Shown: positions 15,478 through 23,483 of the stretch, one piece after another
How positions within the stretch are numbered: position 1 is the first letter of the stretch
How the letters are laid out: each line of letters opens with the position of its first letter
Assembly (NCBI GenBank): GCA_039804165.1
Contig: JBDRZZ010000014.1
Location: 1 to 46,475, forward strand
Reading direction: 5' to 3'
Origin: a candidate division WOR-3 bacterium
GTDB lineage: Bacteria; Hydrothermota; UBA3072
Length of the DNA stretch: 46,475 bases
Notes under the pieces: generated by a model
What the model saw: the letters and a program-made list of their open reading frames with translations, nothing else
Told to the model about the DNA's origin: nothing
Database searches by the model: none
Program-made: the position numbers and the translations under genes

Positions 15478-18229
15478 AATTAAAAAAGCTTCTGTTCATA
15501 ATTTAAAAGGGATAGATGTTGAGATTCCTCGTGATAAGTTAGTTATAATAACAGGAATCTCAGGTTCGGGTAAATCTTCGCTTGCTTTTGACACAATTTA
15601 TGCAGAAGGGCAGAGAAGATACATAGAATCTCTCTCTGCATATGCAAGACAATTTCTTGGGGTGATGGATAAACCTGATGTTCAGTCTATTACAAACTTA
15701 TCCCCTACTATTTCTATAGAACAAAGAAAACTTTCTAAGAATCCCCGTTCTACAGTCGGAACTGTAACAGAGATTTACGATTATCTCCGCGTTCTCTTTG
15801 CAAGAACAGGAACAGTATATTGTTATAATTGTGGAAGAGAAGTTTCTTCTCAGACTGTGGATGAGATTGTGGAACAGATTTTAGATCTTCCTGAAGGAAC
15901 TCCTGTTTATATTCTTGCTCCAATAGCAAGGGGTAAAAAAGGGACTTTTTCTAATGAATTGAAAAGAATTGGGGAAAAAGGATTTGTTCGAGTGATAATA
16001 GATGGTGAAATTTTTGAAATAGAAAAAGTTCCAGAACTTGATAAAAATAAGCCTCATAATATTGAAGTTGTGGTAGATAGAATAAAAATAAAAAAAGAAA
16101 TAAGAAGTAGGATAGCTGATTCTGTAGAAACAGCTCTTGAAGAGGCAGAAGGTATCTTAATATTAAGAGATATTGAGAAAGGTTCTGATATGATTTTCTC
16201 CACGAAATTTGCTTGTCCTATTTGCGGAATAAGTTATCCTGAAGTTTCTCCTAGATTGTTTTCCTTTAACTCTCCTTATGGGGCTTGTTTTAAGTGCCAG
16301 GGTATTGGGACAGAAATGGAAATAGACCCTAAAAATATAATTTTTAGTGAAGAATTATCAATTTTTGAAGGAGCAATTGCCCCAATAGGGGAACCAAGAG
16401 GAAGACTTGCTATGGAATTGAGAAGCCTCGCCTATAGATATAATATAAACTTAGACGAACCCTGGAAAAATCTTAGCAAAGAAAAAAGGAATATAATTCT
16501 TTATGGGAAAGAAGAATGGGAAGGAATAATTCCTTATCTTAATAGAAGACATCAATACACAGAATCTGATTGGATTAGGGAAGAGATAGAAAAATATATG
16601 GTGGTAAAGCCTTGCCTTGAGTGTGGAGGTTCAAGACTTCGAAAAGAGGCTTTATCTGTGAAAATAAAAGATAAGAATATATATGAAGTGACTAAAATGA
16701 ATATAACTCAGTGTAGAAAATTCATTGAGAGCATAAGCTTTGATGATGAGAGAGAAAAAATTGCTTCTGAATTACTTCCTGAAATTCTACATAGACTTCG
16801 TTTCTTAGAAGATGTGGGAGTTAATTATCTTACACTTGAACGTCCAACACAAACACTTGCGGGAGGAGAAGCCCAAAGAGTGCATCTTGCAACTCAAATT
16901 GGTTCAGGTCTTGTAGGAATTATATATATTCTTGATGAACCTTCGATAGGGCTTCATGAAAGGGATATCCTAAGACTTATAAAAACTTTAAAATCTCTAA
17001 GAGATATGGGGAACACTGTGATTATGGTAGAGCACGATTTCAAAAGCATCCTTTCGGCAGATTGGGTTATAGATCTTGGCCCTGGAGCAGGGATAGAAGG
17101 TGGAAGGGTTGTTTTTTCAGGCACTCCAGAAGCTCTAAAAAAAGATGGCTCGACAATTACAGGAAGATATCTTTCGGGTAAAGAGAAAATACCGGTTCCT
17201 AAGAAAAGAAGAAAGAAAGAGAAGATAATTAAAATTATAGGAGCAAGAGGAAATAATTTGAAAAATATAAATATAGAAATTCCTTTAAATTGTTTTGTCT
17301 GTGTAACAGGTGTTTCAGGCTCAGGGAAGAGCACTCTTATAATTGATATTTTGTATAGAGCTTTAGCGCGACATTTTTATGGCTCAAGGTTTTTACCTCT
17401 TGAGTATGATAGGATAGAGGGAATAGAATATATTGATAAGGTTATAAATATAGACCAAAGTCCTATTGGGAGGACTCCAAGATCAAATCCTGCAACTTAT
17501 ACAGGGGCTTTTACTCCAATAAGGGATTTCTTCGCTGAGCTTCCTGCTGCGAGAATTAGAGGTTATGATAAGGGAAGATTTTCTTTTAATGTCCCAGGTG
17601 GACGTTGTGAAGAATGCCAAGGTCAAGGGCAGATAAAAATTGAAATGCATTTCCTTTCTGATGTATATATTACCTGTAAAAGCTGTAAGGGGAAAAGATT
17701 TAAAAAGGAAACTTTAGAAGTAGAATATAAAGGGAAAAATATAGCGGACGTTTTAGATTTAACAGTTGATGAGGCTGTTTCTTTCTTTAAAGATATAAGA
17801 GGGGCAAGACAAAAATTGGAACTTCTTCAAGAAGTTGGACTCGGTTATGTGAAACTTGGACAACCTGCAACGACCCTTTCTGGGGGAGAGGCTCAAAGAG
17901 TAAAACTTGCGAAAGAACTATCAAAAGTAGCAACGGGCAAGACTCTTTATCTTTTAGACGAACCAACAACTGGTCTACATGCTTATGATATAAAACTTCT
18001 TCTTAAAGTCTTGGAGCGCCTTGTGGAGTTGGGGAATACTGTCGTTGTTATTGAACACAATTTAGATGTAATAAAATGTGCAGATTGGATAATTGATCTT
18101 GGCCCTGAAGGGGGGGAAGAGGGAGGAAAATTAGTTGGAGAAGGAACTCCAGAAGAAATTGTTAAAATTAAAGAGTCCTACACAGGTAAATTTTTAAAAG
18201 AAGTCCTTGAGATTAATTCTGAAAACTAA
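15464..18229 (+). CDS. uvrA: Excinuclease ABC subunit A
   Basis: UvrA is the damage-sensing ATPase of nucleotide excision repair. The 921-residue protein has two ABC modules: Walker [10 protein letters not shown] (31-39) with signature [17 protein letters not shown], and GVSGSGKST (about 617-625) with signature [16 protein letters not shown]. Zinc modules are visible as CYNCG, CPICG...CFKCQG and CEECQGQG...CKSCKG. Conserved blocks [18 protein letters not shown] and [15 protein letters not shown] are intact. It ends the uvrD-gatCAB-uvrA set, so two repair genes flank the amidotransferase. Its stop overlaps the converging radical SAM gene by four bases, with no terminator between. Confidence 0.97.
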   Translation: MKKIEIKKASVHNLKGIDVEIPRDKLVIITGISGSGKSSLAFDTIYAEGQRRYIESLSAYARQFLGVMDKPDVQSITNLSPTISIEQRKLSKNPRSTVGTVTEIYDYLRVLFARTGTVYCYNCGREVSSQTVDEIVEQILDLPEGTPVYILAPIARGKKGTFSNELKRIGEKGFVRVIIDGEIFEIEKVPELDKNKPHNIEVVVDRIKIKKEIRSRIADSVETALEEAEGILILRDIEKGSDMIFSTKFACPICGISYPEVSPRLFSFNSPYGACFKCQGIGTEMEIDPKNIIFSEELSIFEGAIAPIGEPRGRLAMELRSLAYRYNINLDEPWKNLSKEKRNIILYGKEEWEGIIPYLNRRHQYTESDWIREEIEKYMVVKPCLECGGSRLRKEALSVKIKDKNIYEVTKMNITQCRKFIESISFDDEREKIASELLPEILHRLRFLEDVGVNYLTLERPTQTLAGGEAQRVHLATQIGSGLVGIIYILDEPSIGLHERDILRLIKTLKSLRDMGNTVIMVEHDFKSILSADWVIDLGPGAGIEGGRVVFSGTPEALKKDGSTITGRYLSGKEKIPVPKKRRKKEKIIKIIGARGNNLKNINIEIPLNCFVCVTGVSGSGKSTLIIDILYRALARHFYGSRFLPLEYDRIEGIEYIDKVINIDQSPIGRTPRSNPATYTGAFTPIRDFFAELPAARIRGYDKGRFSFNVPGGRCEECQGQGQIKIEMHFLSDVYITCKSCKGKRFKKETLEVEYKGKNIADVLDLTVDEAVSFFKDIRGARQKLELLQEVGLGYVKLGQPATTLSGGEAQRVKLAKELSKVATGKTLYLLDEPTTGLHAYDIKLLLKVLERLVELGNTVVVIEHNLDVIKCADWIIDLGPEGGEEGGKLVGEGTPEEIVKIKESYTGKFLKEVLEINSEN

Positions 18230-19131
18230 TGAGCTCCAGCTCTTTTTAAGCCAAGTTCTTTTGCCTTCTTGAGAACCTTTTCATACTCTTCTTGGGTTAT
18301 TCCTCTTGAAAGTTCTTTAAATTCTTGAGCTCTATAACAAGGTCTATATTGAGCCATAATGTTTACAAAAGTATTCTTTGATATTTCTTTTGAAATAAAT
18401 TCTAAAACTCTTTCTGAATCTGCAATATTATTTGGTAAGACAAGATGACGTATTATTAATCCTCTTTCAGCAATCCCTTGAGAATTTATAACAAGATCTC
18501 CGACCTGAGAATGCATCTTTTTCACAGAAATTCTTACTAAGTCCCAATAATCTTTTACTCCTGAATATTTATAACCATTTTCATTATTACCATATTTAAT
18601 ATCTGGCATATATATATCTATTACTCCTGAAAGTAATTCTATTAGTCTAGGAGAATCATATCCACCTGTATTATACACGATTGGGATATAAAGGCCTTTT
18701 TCTCTTGCTATGAAAAGGGCTTTTATAAGTTGAGGGGCAAAATGGGTTGGGCTCACCCAATTTATATTATGGCAACCAAGCCCTTGAAGATAAAGCATTT
18801 TATATGCAACCTCTTCTTCCTCTATCTCTATTCCTTCTCCAAAATGAGATATTTCAAAATTTTGACAGTAAACACATTTACAATTGCAGTTACTTAAAAA
18901 AATAGTCCCGGAACCATAGGTTCCTACAAGAGGTCTTTCTTCCCCAAAATGAGGGAATGCTGAGGAAATCTTTATTTTTATTCCTGAATTACAAATTCCC
19001 TTTTTATTTCTTCTATTAACTTCACATCTTCTTCCACAAAGAGTGCAGGAATTTAATATGTCGTATAATTTTTCAATTTTTTCTTCAAAATCTTTTTTAT
19101 TTAATTGAAGATAAAAGGGAAGTTCACCCAC
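18226..19131 (-). CDS. PflA/PflX-like radical SAM protein
   Basis: A radical SAM enzyme related to the pyruvate-formate-lyase-activating-enzyme-like PflX group, whose substrate is not established. It has an N-terminal cysteine set (SCTLCGRRCEVNR...GIC), the iron-sulfur motif CNCKCVYC (the CxxxCxxC form) followed by QNFEIS, and the PDIKYG and IRHLVLPNN motifs typical of the group. The frame is open up to an ATG at 19218, but that extension only mirrors the coding end of the previous gene, so the GTG at 19131 (about 301 residues) is preferred; the true start could be a little either way. It closes the operon running down from tRNA-Arg. Confidence 0.8.
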   Translation of the reverse strand: MGELPFYLQLNKKDFEEKIEKLYDILNSCTLCGRRCEVNRRNKKGICNSGIKIKISSAFPHFGEERPLVGTYGSGTIFLSNCNCKCVYCQNFEISHFGEGIEIEEEEVAYKMLYLQGLGCHNINWVSPTHFAPQLIKALFIAREKGLYIPIVYNTGGYDSPRLIELLSGVIDIYMPDIKYGNNENGYKYSGVKDYWDLVRISVKKMHSQVGDLVINSQGIAERGLIIRHLVLPNNIADSERVLEFISKEISKNTFVNIMAQYRPCYRAQEFKELSRGITQEEYEKVLKKAKELGLKRAGAH

Positions 19132-19141
19132 TATTTTAGCT

Positions 19142-19480
19142 TCATTTTTCAGTTGAAACAAGAAAAATCCCAAATAAAATACCAGCAAGATCAAACACAA
19201 GATCTTTATAAGAAGCAAAATTGTCCTTTTCTTTACTATCTTTTATCTCTTTGGAAATTCCAAGAAGAGAAGAAATTGAAAAAGAAATATAAAAAGAAGT
19301 CTTGTTATTGCTTCTATTTATGTTATTTGTAATAAGATATATCGAAGAAGAAATCACTGCAGAATGGGCAAAATGAAGAAATTTATCTTCGGAAAACCAA
19401 TCATCTTTTTTTAATTTTAATAATGAATCTGGTTTTATTTCAGAATAAGAACTGATAAAGAGACTAAATATCAAGAACAT
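19142..19480 (-). CDS. YfiM/DUF2279-like membrane or periplasmic protein
   Basis: A 112-residue protein with a hydrophobic N-terminus acting as a probable signal or anchor (about 1-12), and the pattern SEDKFLHFAHSAVISSSIYL followed by GISKEIKDSKEKDNFASYKDLVFDLAGILFG. The combination DKxLHF, KEixD and a C-terminal DLxxDxxG helix is that of the DUF2279 (YfiM) family, predicted lipoprotein or inner-membrane proteins of unknown role. It overlaps the HD-domain gene by 17 bases and sits 10 bases from the radical SAM start. The Cys of a lipobox is not seen. Confidence 0.65.
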   Translation of the reverse strand: MFLIFSLFISSYSEIKPDSLLKLKKDDWFSEDKFLHFAHSAVISSSIYLITNNINRSNNKTSFYISFSISSLLGISKEIKDSKEKDNFASYKDLVFDLAGILFGIFLVSTEK

Positions 19481-20006
19481 TTGCTATTTCCTTCATTCCC
19501 AAAAGGCAAATTGAGATAAACTCTTCGAGTGTAAGGCCTAAATCTTGACATCTTTCTATTAACTTTCTATCAGCTCCCTCAGCAAATCTTTTCTCTTTAA
19601 ACCTCTTTAGGACGAACGAAGTATCTAGCTCCCTAAGACCCCCTTTATTTACGAGAGCAGATGCTACAATCAAGCCAGATGCAGCGTCTGAAGATAGAAG
19701 AGCTATATCCATTTTTCTCCTTGGTTGGGCATTCCCAGCATGGGCTTTTATTGCGTAGAGAATGTCTTTTGAAATCCCATACTTCTCCAAAAATTCTGCT
19801 CCTTTTATTCCGTGTAAAGAGGGATCATTTTTTGTCTCTTCGTAATCTATATCATGAAAAAGACCTGCAAGAGCCCATCTTTCTTCATCTCCTCCAAATT
19901 TTTGTGAAAGAGCCCTCATACAGGATTCTACAGCAAAAAGATGTTTTATTATTCGTTCGTTTTTTAATTTACTCTTTAAAATTTCAAGAGCTTTTTCTCT
20001 TTCCAT
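19464..20006 (-). CDS. HD-domain phosphohydrolase
   Basis: A 180-residue protein of the small HD superfamily. It shows His-31-like (KHLFAVES), the HD pair in AGLFHDIDYEE, a following HGIKGAEFLEKYG and KAHAGN, and a later Asp in LLSSDAASG: the metal-ligand set H...HD...H...D of the superfamily. Such proteins hydrolyse nucleotide or phosphomonoester substrates; the substrate here is unknown. It overlaps the rhomboid gene by 23 bases and the YfiM-like gene by 17 bases, within the long minus-strand operon. Confidence 0.82.
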   Translation of the reverse strand: MEREKALEILKSKLKNERIIKHLFAVESCMRALSQKFGGDEERWALAGLFHDIDYEETKNDPSLHGIKGAEFLEKYGISKDILYAIKAHAGNAQPRRKMDIALLSSDAASGLIVASALVNKGGLRELDTSFVLKRFKEKRFAEGADRKLIERCQDLGLTLEEFISICLLGMKEIANVLDI

Positions 20007-21417
20007 TTTTTATCTCCTTTAAAATTGCTATTGTCTTATCCTTCATTTCGGGGAAGTTATTTTTCATTTCTAATATAGCCTTTTTTAAAATATCCTCTTT
20101 TCCGCTAAGAGCAAGAGCTCTTATAAGGCGAAGTAAAATGTATGGAGCATCGTCAGTTTTTCTATTGATTTTGTAAGCAGATGCAAGAACCTTAGCGGAT
20201 TCTATATAATTTTCTCTTTTCTCATACAATTGAGAAATAAAGTAGAAATCAAATTGGCTTAATACTGAAAGTAATTTATTTTTTCTTAAAATTTCTTCAT
20301 AAAAATTTAAAATTAAAGAAGATTCCTTTTCTCCTATTCTAAGTTTTTTGAATGTTTCTTTTGCGATTCTTGAAGCTTCTTCCTTTTTGTTCCTATTAAC
20401 ATAAATATCTATTAATTCTTTGGCTGCATCTATATTAGAGGGATTATCTTTTAAAATCTCTTTTAGATAATTTTCTGCTTCTTCAATTTTTCCGGCACTT
20501 CTTGCTTCAATAGCTTTTCCAAATTTAGAGTCCACAAGATTTAAAGTATCCTCTACAAGAGGTTTTAAATATTTTTCTTCAATACCAGTAAGGCGAAGAA
20601 TAATTGCAAAAAGAGCACCAAATCCAAATCCTCCAACGTGAGCCCAGAAAGCAATGTTAGAATAATCTGTTAAATAAATTGCATTAAGAATCTCAGTGAA
20701 AAACCATAGGGGTAAATAGAACCATGCATAAAGAGGAATTATTCTGTAAATAAATGGGAGAAAACATATAAAGAGGAAATATATCTTTGATTTGTAATAC
20801 TGAATTGCAAAAGCACCCATTACCCCTGCGATTGCTCCCGATGCTCCAATTAAAGGGCCTTCTACTTTAGTAATCGCCATAAAGACAAGATCACTAATAA
20901 CTCCTGAAAGAAGATAAAAACCAAGGAAGAAAGGCCTACCCCATCTATCTTCAACATTTAATCCAACTAGCCACAGAAACCATATATTAACAAAGAGGTG
21001 TGTGAAGCTCCCATGAAGGAATATAGAAGTAAATAGAGTAAAGAAATCAAAATTCTCAGGGCTGAACCCATACTTTTTAAAAACCCTTCCTTCCATTTTT
21101 TCTTGAAATTCATCGTATTTTTTTTTCCACTTTTGCCATAGTTCTTCAGGAAGTTCTATTTCTCTGTTTCTTATTTTTTCTCTCAAATATTTGGGATCTT
21201 TTGCATATTTTATTATTTCTGTAGGATTATCAGGAGAAAAAGCTTTTTTCTCTATCTCTCTAAGTTCTTCTTCTAACCTAATAATGATTTTTTCTTGCTT
21301 TATCTCTATGGGATAACTGATAGAAAAGACTAAAGCATTTAATCCTATAATAGATAAAGTTATAATAGGAAGTCTTCTGACTAAACTATCCGTCCTTATT
21401 GGCCAAAGGAAAAACAA
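19984..21417 (-). CDS. Rhomboid-family intramembrane protease with C-terminal TPRs
   Basis: A 477-residue membrane protein. The first helix (about 16-32) is separated from the catalytic core by a charged helical insert (about 38-115). The core has TSIFLHGSFTHLFVNIWFLWLVG (split: HGSFTHLFVNIWF), the catalytic Ser in IGASGAIAGVMG (about residue 191) and the partner His in FWAHVGGFGFGALF (about 259), so the Ser-His dyad is intact. The C-terminal 200 residues form TPR-like helices, probably cytoplasmic, likely for binding clients. It overlaps the M24-like gene by 22 bases. Rhomboids cleave transmembrane helices; the substrate may be a neighbour, but this is inference. Confidence 0.9.
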   Translation of the reverse strand: MFFLWPIRTDSLVRRLPIITLSIIGLNALVFSISYPIEIKQEKIIIRLEEELREIEKKAFSPDNPTEIIKYAKDPKYLREKIRNREIELPEELWQKWKKKYDEFQEKMEGRVFKKYGFSPENFDFFTLFTSIFLHGSFTHLFVNIWFLWLVGLNVEDRWGRPFFLGFYLLSGVISDLVFMAITKVEGPLIGASGAIAGVMGAFAIQYYKSKIYFLFICFLPFIYRIIPLYAWFYLPLWFFTEILNAIYLTDYSNIAFWAHVGGFGFGALFAIILRLTGIEEKYLKPLVEDTLNLVDSKFGKAIEARSAGKIEEAENYLKEILKDNPSNIDAAKELIDIYVNRNKKEEASRIAKETFKKLRIGEKESSLILNFYEEILRKNKLLSVLSQFDFYFISQLYEKRENYIESAKVLASAYKINRKTDDAPYILLRLIRALALSGKEDILKKAILEMKNNFPEMKDKTIAILKEIKNGKRKSS

Positions 21418-22481
21418 ACCTCATCTCCTTTATTTAGAAAGTTAGTGAGTAGGACATGCTTTCCGCTTTCTAAAAGTAGCACGTCTTGAAATTTTATACC
21501 AAATTTACCAGGGAAATAAAAACTCATCTGAGGATATAAGAGAGTTCCTTCTTTAATCAAGAAGTTACTTGTGTTAGATATTTTTAATCTTTTTCCAATT
21601 AATGTTAAAGGTGCATTAAGAGGAGGGAAAAAATTTTTTTCATAATTCTTTTCTTTTACGAGCTTCCATGCATAATTGTAAATCTCTCTTGATATTTTTC
21701 CATATGATATAAAAGAGAGAAATTTTTCATAAATTTCTGTTATTTCATTATAAACCTTTTTTAAAAACTTATTTTCTCCTCCCCATAGATAAGTTCTTGC
21801 AAGTTCTATACCAACCCCAGATCTTATAATTCCAAAGTTAATAAATATAAGGTCTCCTTCTTTTAGCTTTTTTCCGTTGCTTAATCCAAAAGGATTAGAT
21901 GTATTTTCACCAAAAATCACTTTGGTAGGGAATGCCCTTCTTTCTCCCCCAAATTGGTAAATTTTCTCGTCTATTATATTTCTCAGAGAGATCTCAGAAA
22001 TACCTGTTTTTAATTCTTTTAAGGAATCCTGAAGAACTTTTTTGCATATCAATGCATTTTCTTTGAGAATTGAAATTCTTCTCTCATCAGGAATAATAAA
22101 TTTCTCGTCGAAAATATCCGGAAGTTTTTTTACTTTATATTTTGGTAATCTAATTTCTTCAAAAGAACCTATTTTATTTAACTTCTTTTCTAAAAGAAGT
22201 TCTTCAAGATCATTCAAAAAGGAGATTATTTCTATATTTTTTACATTTATCTCTCTTATCTTTATAATGGGTGGAATTTTTATTAAAGATAGAGAGAAGG
22301 GATCTCCTATTAAAAGAATTTCTTCTTTTGTAATAATAAGGCATAGACATAATTCAAAAATATTAAATGAAGATTCGATACCAAGAAGGAAAAGGATTTT
22401 ATAAAGTTCGGTAATTACAATAGCATCAAGTTCTTTTTCTTTGATATTTTCTCTTATTTTTTCTATTAAACTTTCATTCAT
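21396..22481 (-). CDS. M24 (Xaa-Pro aminopeptidase/creatinase-fold) protein lacking metal ligands
   Basis: The 361-residue protein follows the layout of prolidase/creatinase-like proteins: an N-terminal domain (about 1-130) and a pita-bread domain (about 135-361) recognisable from LKTGISEISLR and LKEGDLIFINFGIIRSG. However, the expected metal ligands are changed: Asn215 for the Asp of IDFG, Glu226 for the second Asp, no His in FPPLNAPLTLIG, Gln318 for the Glu of EPG, and Gln332 for the last Glu; the substrate His is Phe198. It is therefore probably catalytically dead. It overlaps the TPR gene by eight bases and the rhomboid gene by 22 bases. A binding or scaffold role is possible. Confidence 0.8.
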   Translation of the reverse strand: MNESLIEKIRENIKEKELDAIVITELYKILFLLGIESSFNIFELCLCLIITKEEILLIGDPFSLSLIKIPPIIKIREINVKNIEIISFLNDLEELLLEKKLNKIGSFEEIRLPKYKVKKLPDIFDEKFIIPDERRISILKENALICKKVLQDSLKELKTGISEISLRNIIDEKIYQFGGERRAFPTKVIFGENTSNPFGLSNGKKLKEGDLIFINFGIIRSGVGIELARTYLWGGENKFLKKVYNEITEIYEKFLSFISYGKISREIYNYAWKLVKEKNYEKNFFPPLNAPLTLIGKRLKISNTSNFLIKEGTLLYPQMSFYFPGKFGIKFQDVLLLESGKHVLLTNFLNKGDEVCFSFGQ

Positions 22482-23151
22482 TAAGTTCTTCTTGAACTTG
22501 AATCAATTTTAGTTTTCTCTCCGCCTCTCTTATAATTTCATAATTTTCAGAAGTTTCAATAACTTCTTTAAGCATTTTTTTCGCTTCTTCAATTTTTTGC
22601 TCTGCAAGATAAATCCGGGCAAGACTAATCATACATTCGGCTTTTCCTAAATTATTTTTAAATTTATCAAGAGCAATTTTGTAATTTTCTATTGCTTTCT
22701 GAAAATCCCCTTTTTGTTCGTAACATTGGGCCAGGCCTTCGTAAGCATTTGGGGTGAAAAGTTCATCATACTTTGTTTTTAAAAAATCCTGAAACTTCGA
22801 AATAGCTTCGTCTAAATTCCCTTCTTTATAACTAATACATGCTAACATAAAAACTGCTCTATTTGCGAAAATCGTTCCCCAATATTCTTCAGTTAATAAC
22901 TTGAATCTACTTTTAGCTTCTTCGAATCTACCATTATCAAACAAAGCTACAGCTATATTATACTGTTCTTTTGATCTCTCAAACCGAGAAATTTTGAATT
23001 TTCTATAAGAAAAAGAAAGAATTAAAGTTGCAACTATCCCAATAATTATCCCGATAAAAACTTTTCTATGATGTTTATAAAAAATGATTAATTCTTGAAT
23101 AGCTTCTTTAAACTCATCCCGTTTCAAATCTTTCTTTTTATGTTTAACCAT
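22474..23151 (-). CDS. TPR membrane protein (YfgM/CpoB-like layout)
   Basis: A 225-residue protein with a basic cytoplasmic N-terminus (about 1-30), one membrane helix (about 31-50, VFIGIIIGIVATLILSF) and at least three TPR-like repeats (about 62-215) that face the periplasm if the positive-inside rule holds. Such single-span TPR proteins (YfgM, and others) act with Sec translocase or envelope chaperones, but I cannot assign that role here. A Shine-Dalgarno sequence (GAGAGGAG) precedes the ATG. The gene starts only 23 bases after the 3' end of tRNA-Arg, so both are likely made on one transcript. Confidence 0.8.
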   Translation of the reverse strand: MVKHKKKDLKRDEFKEAIQELIIFYKHHRKVFIGIIIGIVATLILSFSYRKFKISRFERSKEQYNIAVALFDNGRFEEAKSRFKLLTEEYWGTIFANRAVFMLACISYKEGNLDEAISKFQDFLKTKYDELFTPNAYEGLAQCYEQKGDFQKAIENYKIALDKFKNNLGKAECMISLARIYLAEQKIEEAKKMLKEVIETSENYEIIREAERKLKLIQVQEELNE

Positions 23152-23174
23152 TTTCTCCTCTCAACTTTAGAATA

Positions 23175-23247
23175 TACCCCTGGTAAGATTCGAACTTACG
23201 ACTTCCGGTTTAGGAAACCGGCGCTCTATCCACTGAGCTACAGGGGC
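23175..23247 (-). tRNA. tRNA-Arg (anticodon CCU)
   Basis: A 73-base cloverleaf on the minus strand: acceptor GCCCCTG paired with CAGGGGT (first pair G-U), anticodon arm CCGGT-TTCCTAA-ACCGG giving CCT (reads AGG), T arm with GTTCGAA. CCA is not encoded. AGG/AGA codons dominate Arg usage in the surrounding genes, in line with need for this tRNA. Confidence 0.97.
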
Positions 23248-23260
23248 ATTTGCTTATATA

Positions 23261-23288
23261 TTTTTAATAAAAAAATTTCATTTGTCAA
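23261..23288 (-). promoter_or_regulatory. Possible promoter of tRNA-Arg and the TPR operon
   Basis: TTGACA (23288-23283) is a perfect -35. At 16 bases comes TAAAAA (23266-23261), a weak -10; a TATATA lies further on with 22 bases of spacing. The -35 is solid, the -10 uncertain. Confidence 0.45.
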
Positions 23289-23483
23289 TAGAATTTCCTT
23301 ATCTTATTAGGAAAGTGGAAGAACCTGTTGAAAGATTTGGAAGTTAAATTAAAAAATATATATCCCTCTTTTCTCTTAAGATATGAGTCTTTCCCTTCTT
23401 TGAATTTAACAATTAGAGAAAAGAAAATCATTTTTATTAAATTTTATAAATAAATTATAAAATAAATAACTAGAGCTTTAAAT

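Noticed and set aside
15464-18229. Possible programmed frameshift at the gatB-uvrA overlap
   Set aside because: The 14-base overlap is of the ordinary coupling kind and both proteins have complete, family-length ends, so no fusion needs to be assumed.
18226-19218. Longer start of the radical SAM gene giving an N-terminal membrane helix
   Set aside because: The extra 29 residues lie over the coding end of the YfiM-like gene and mirror its hydrophobic helix in another frame. The GTG at 19131 keeps the known fold intact.
23289-23483. Short plus-strand frame of 21 codons and a small inverted repeat near 23293
   Set aside because: No ribosome-binding site, no promoter and no conservation evidence; too short to support.
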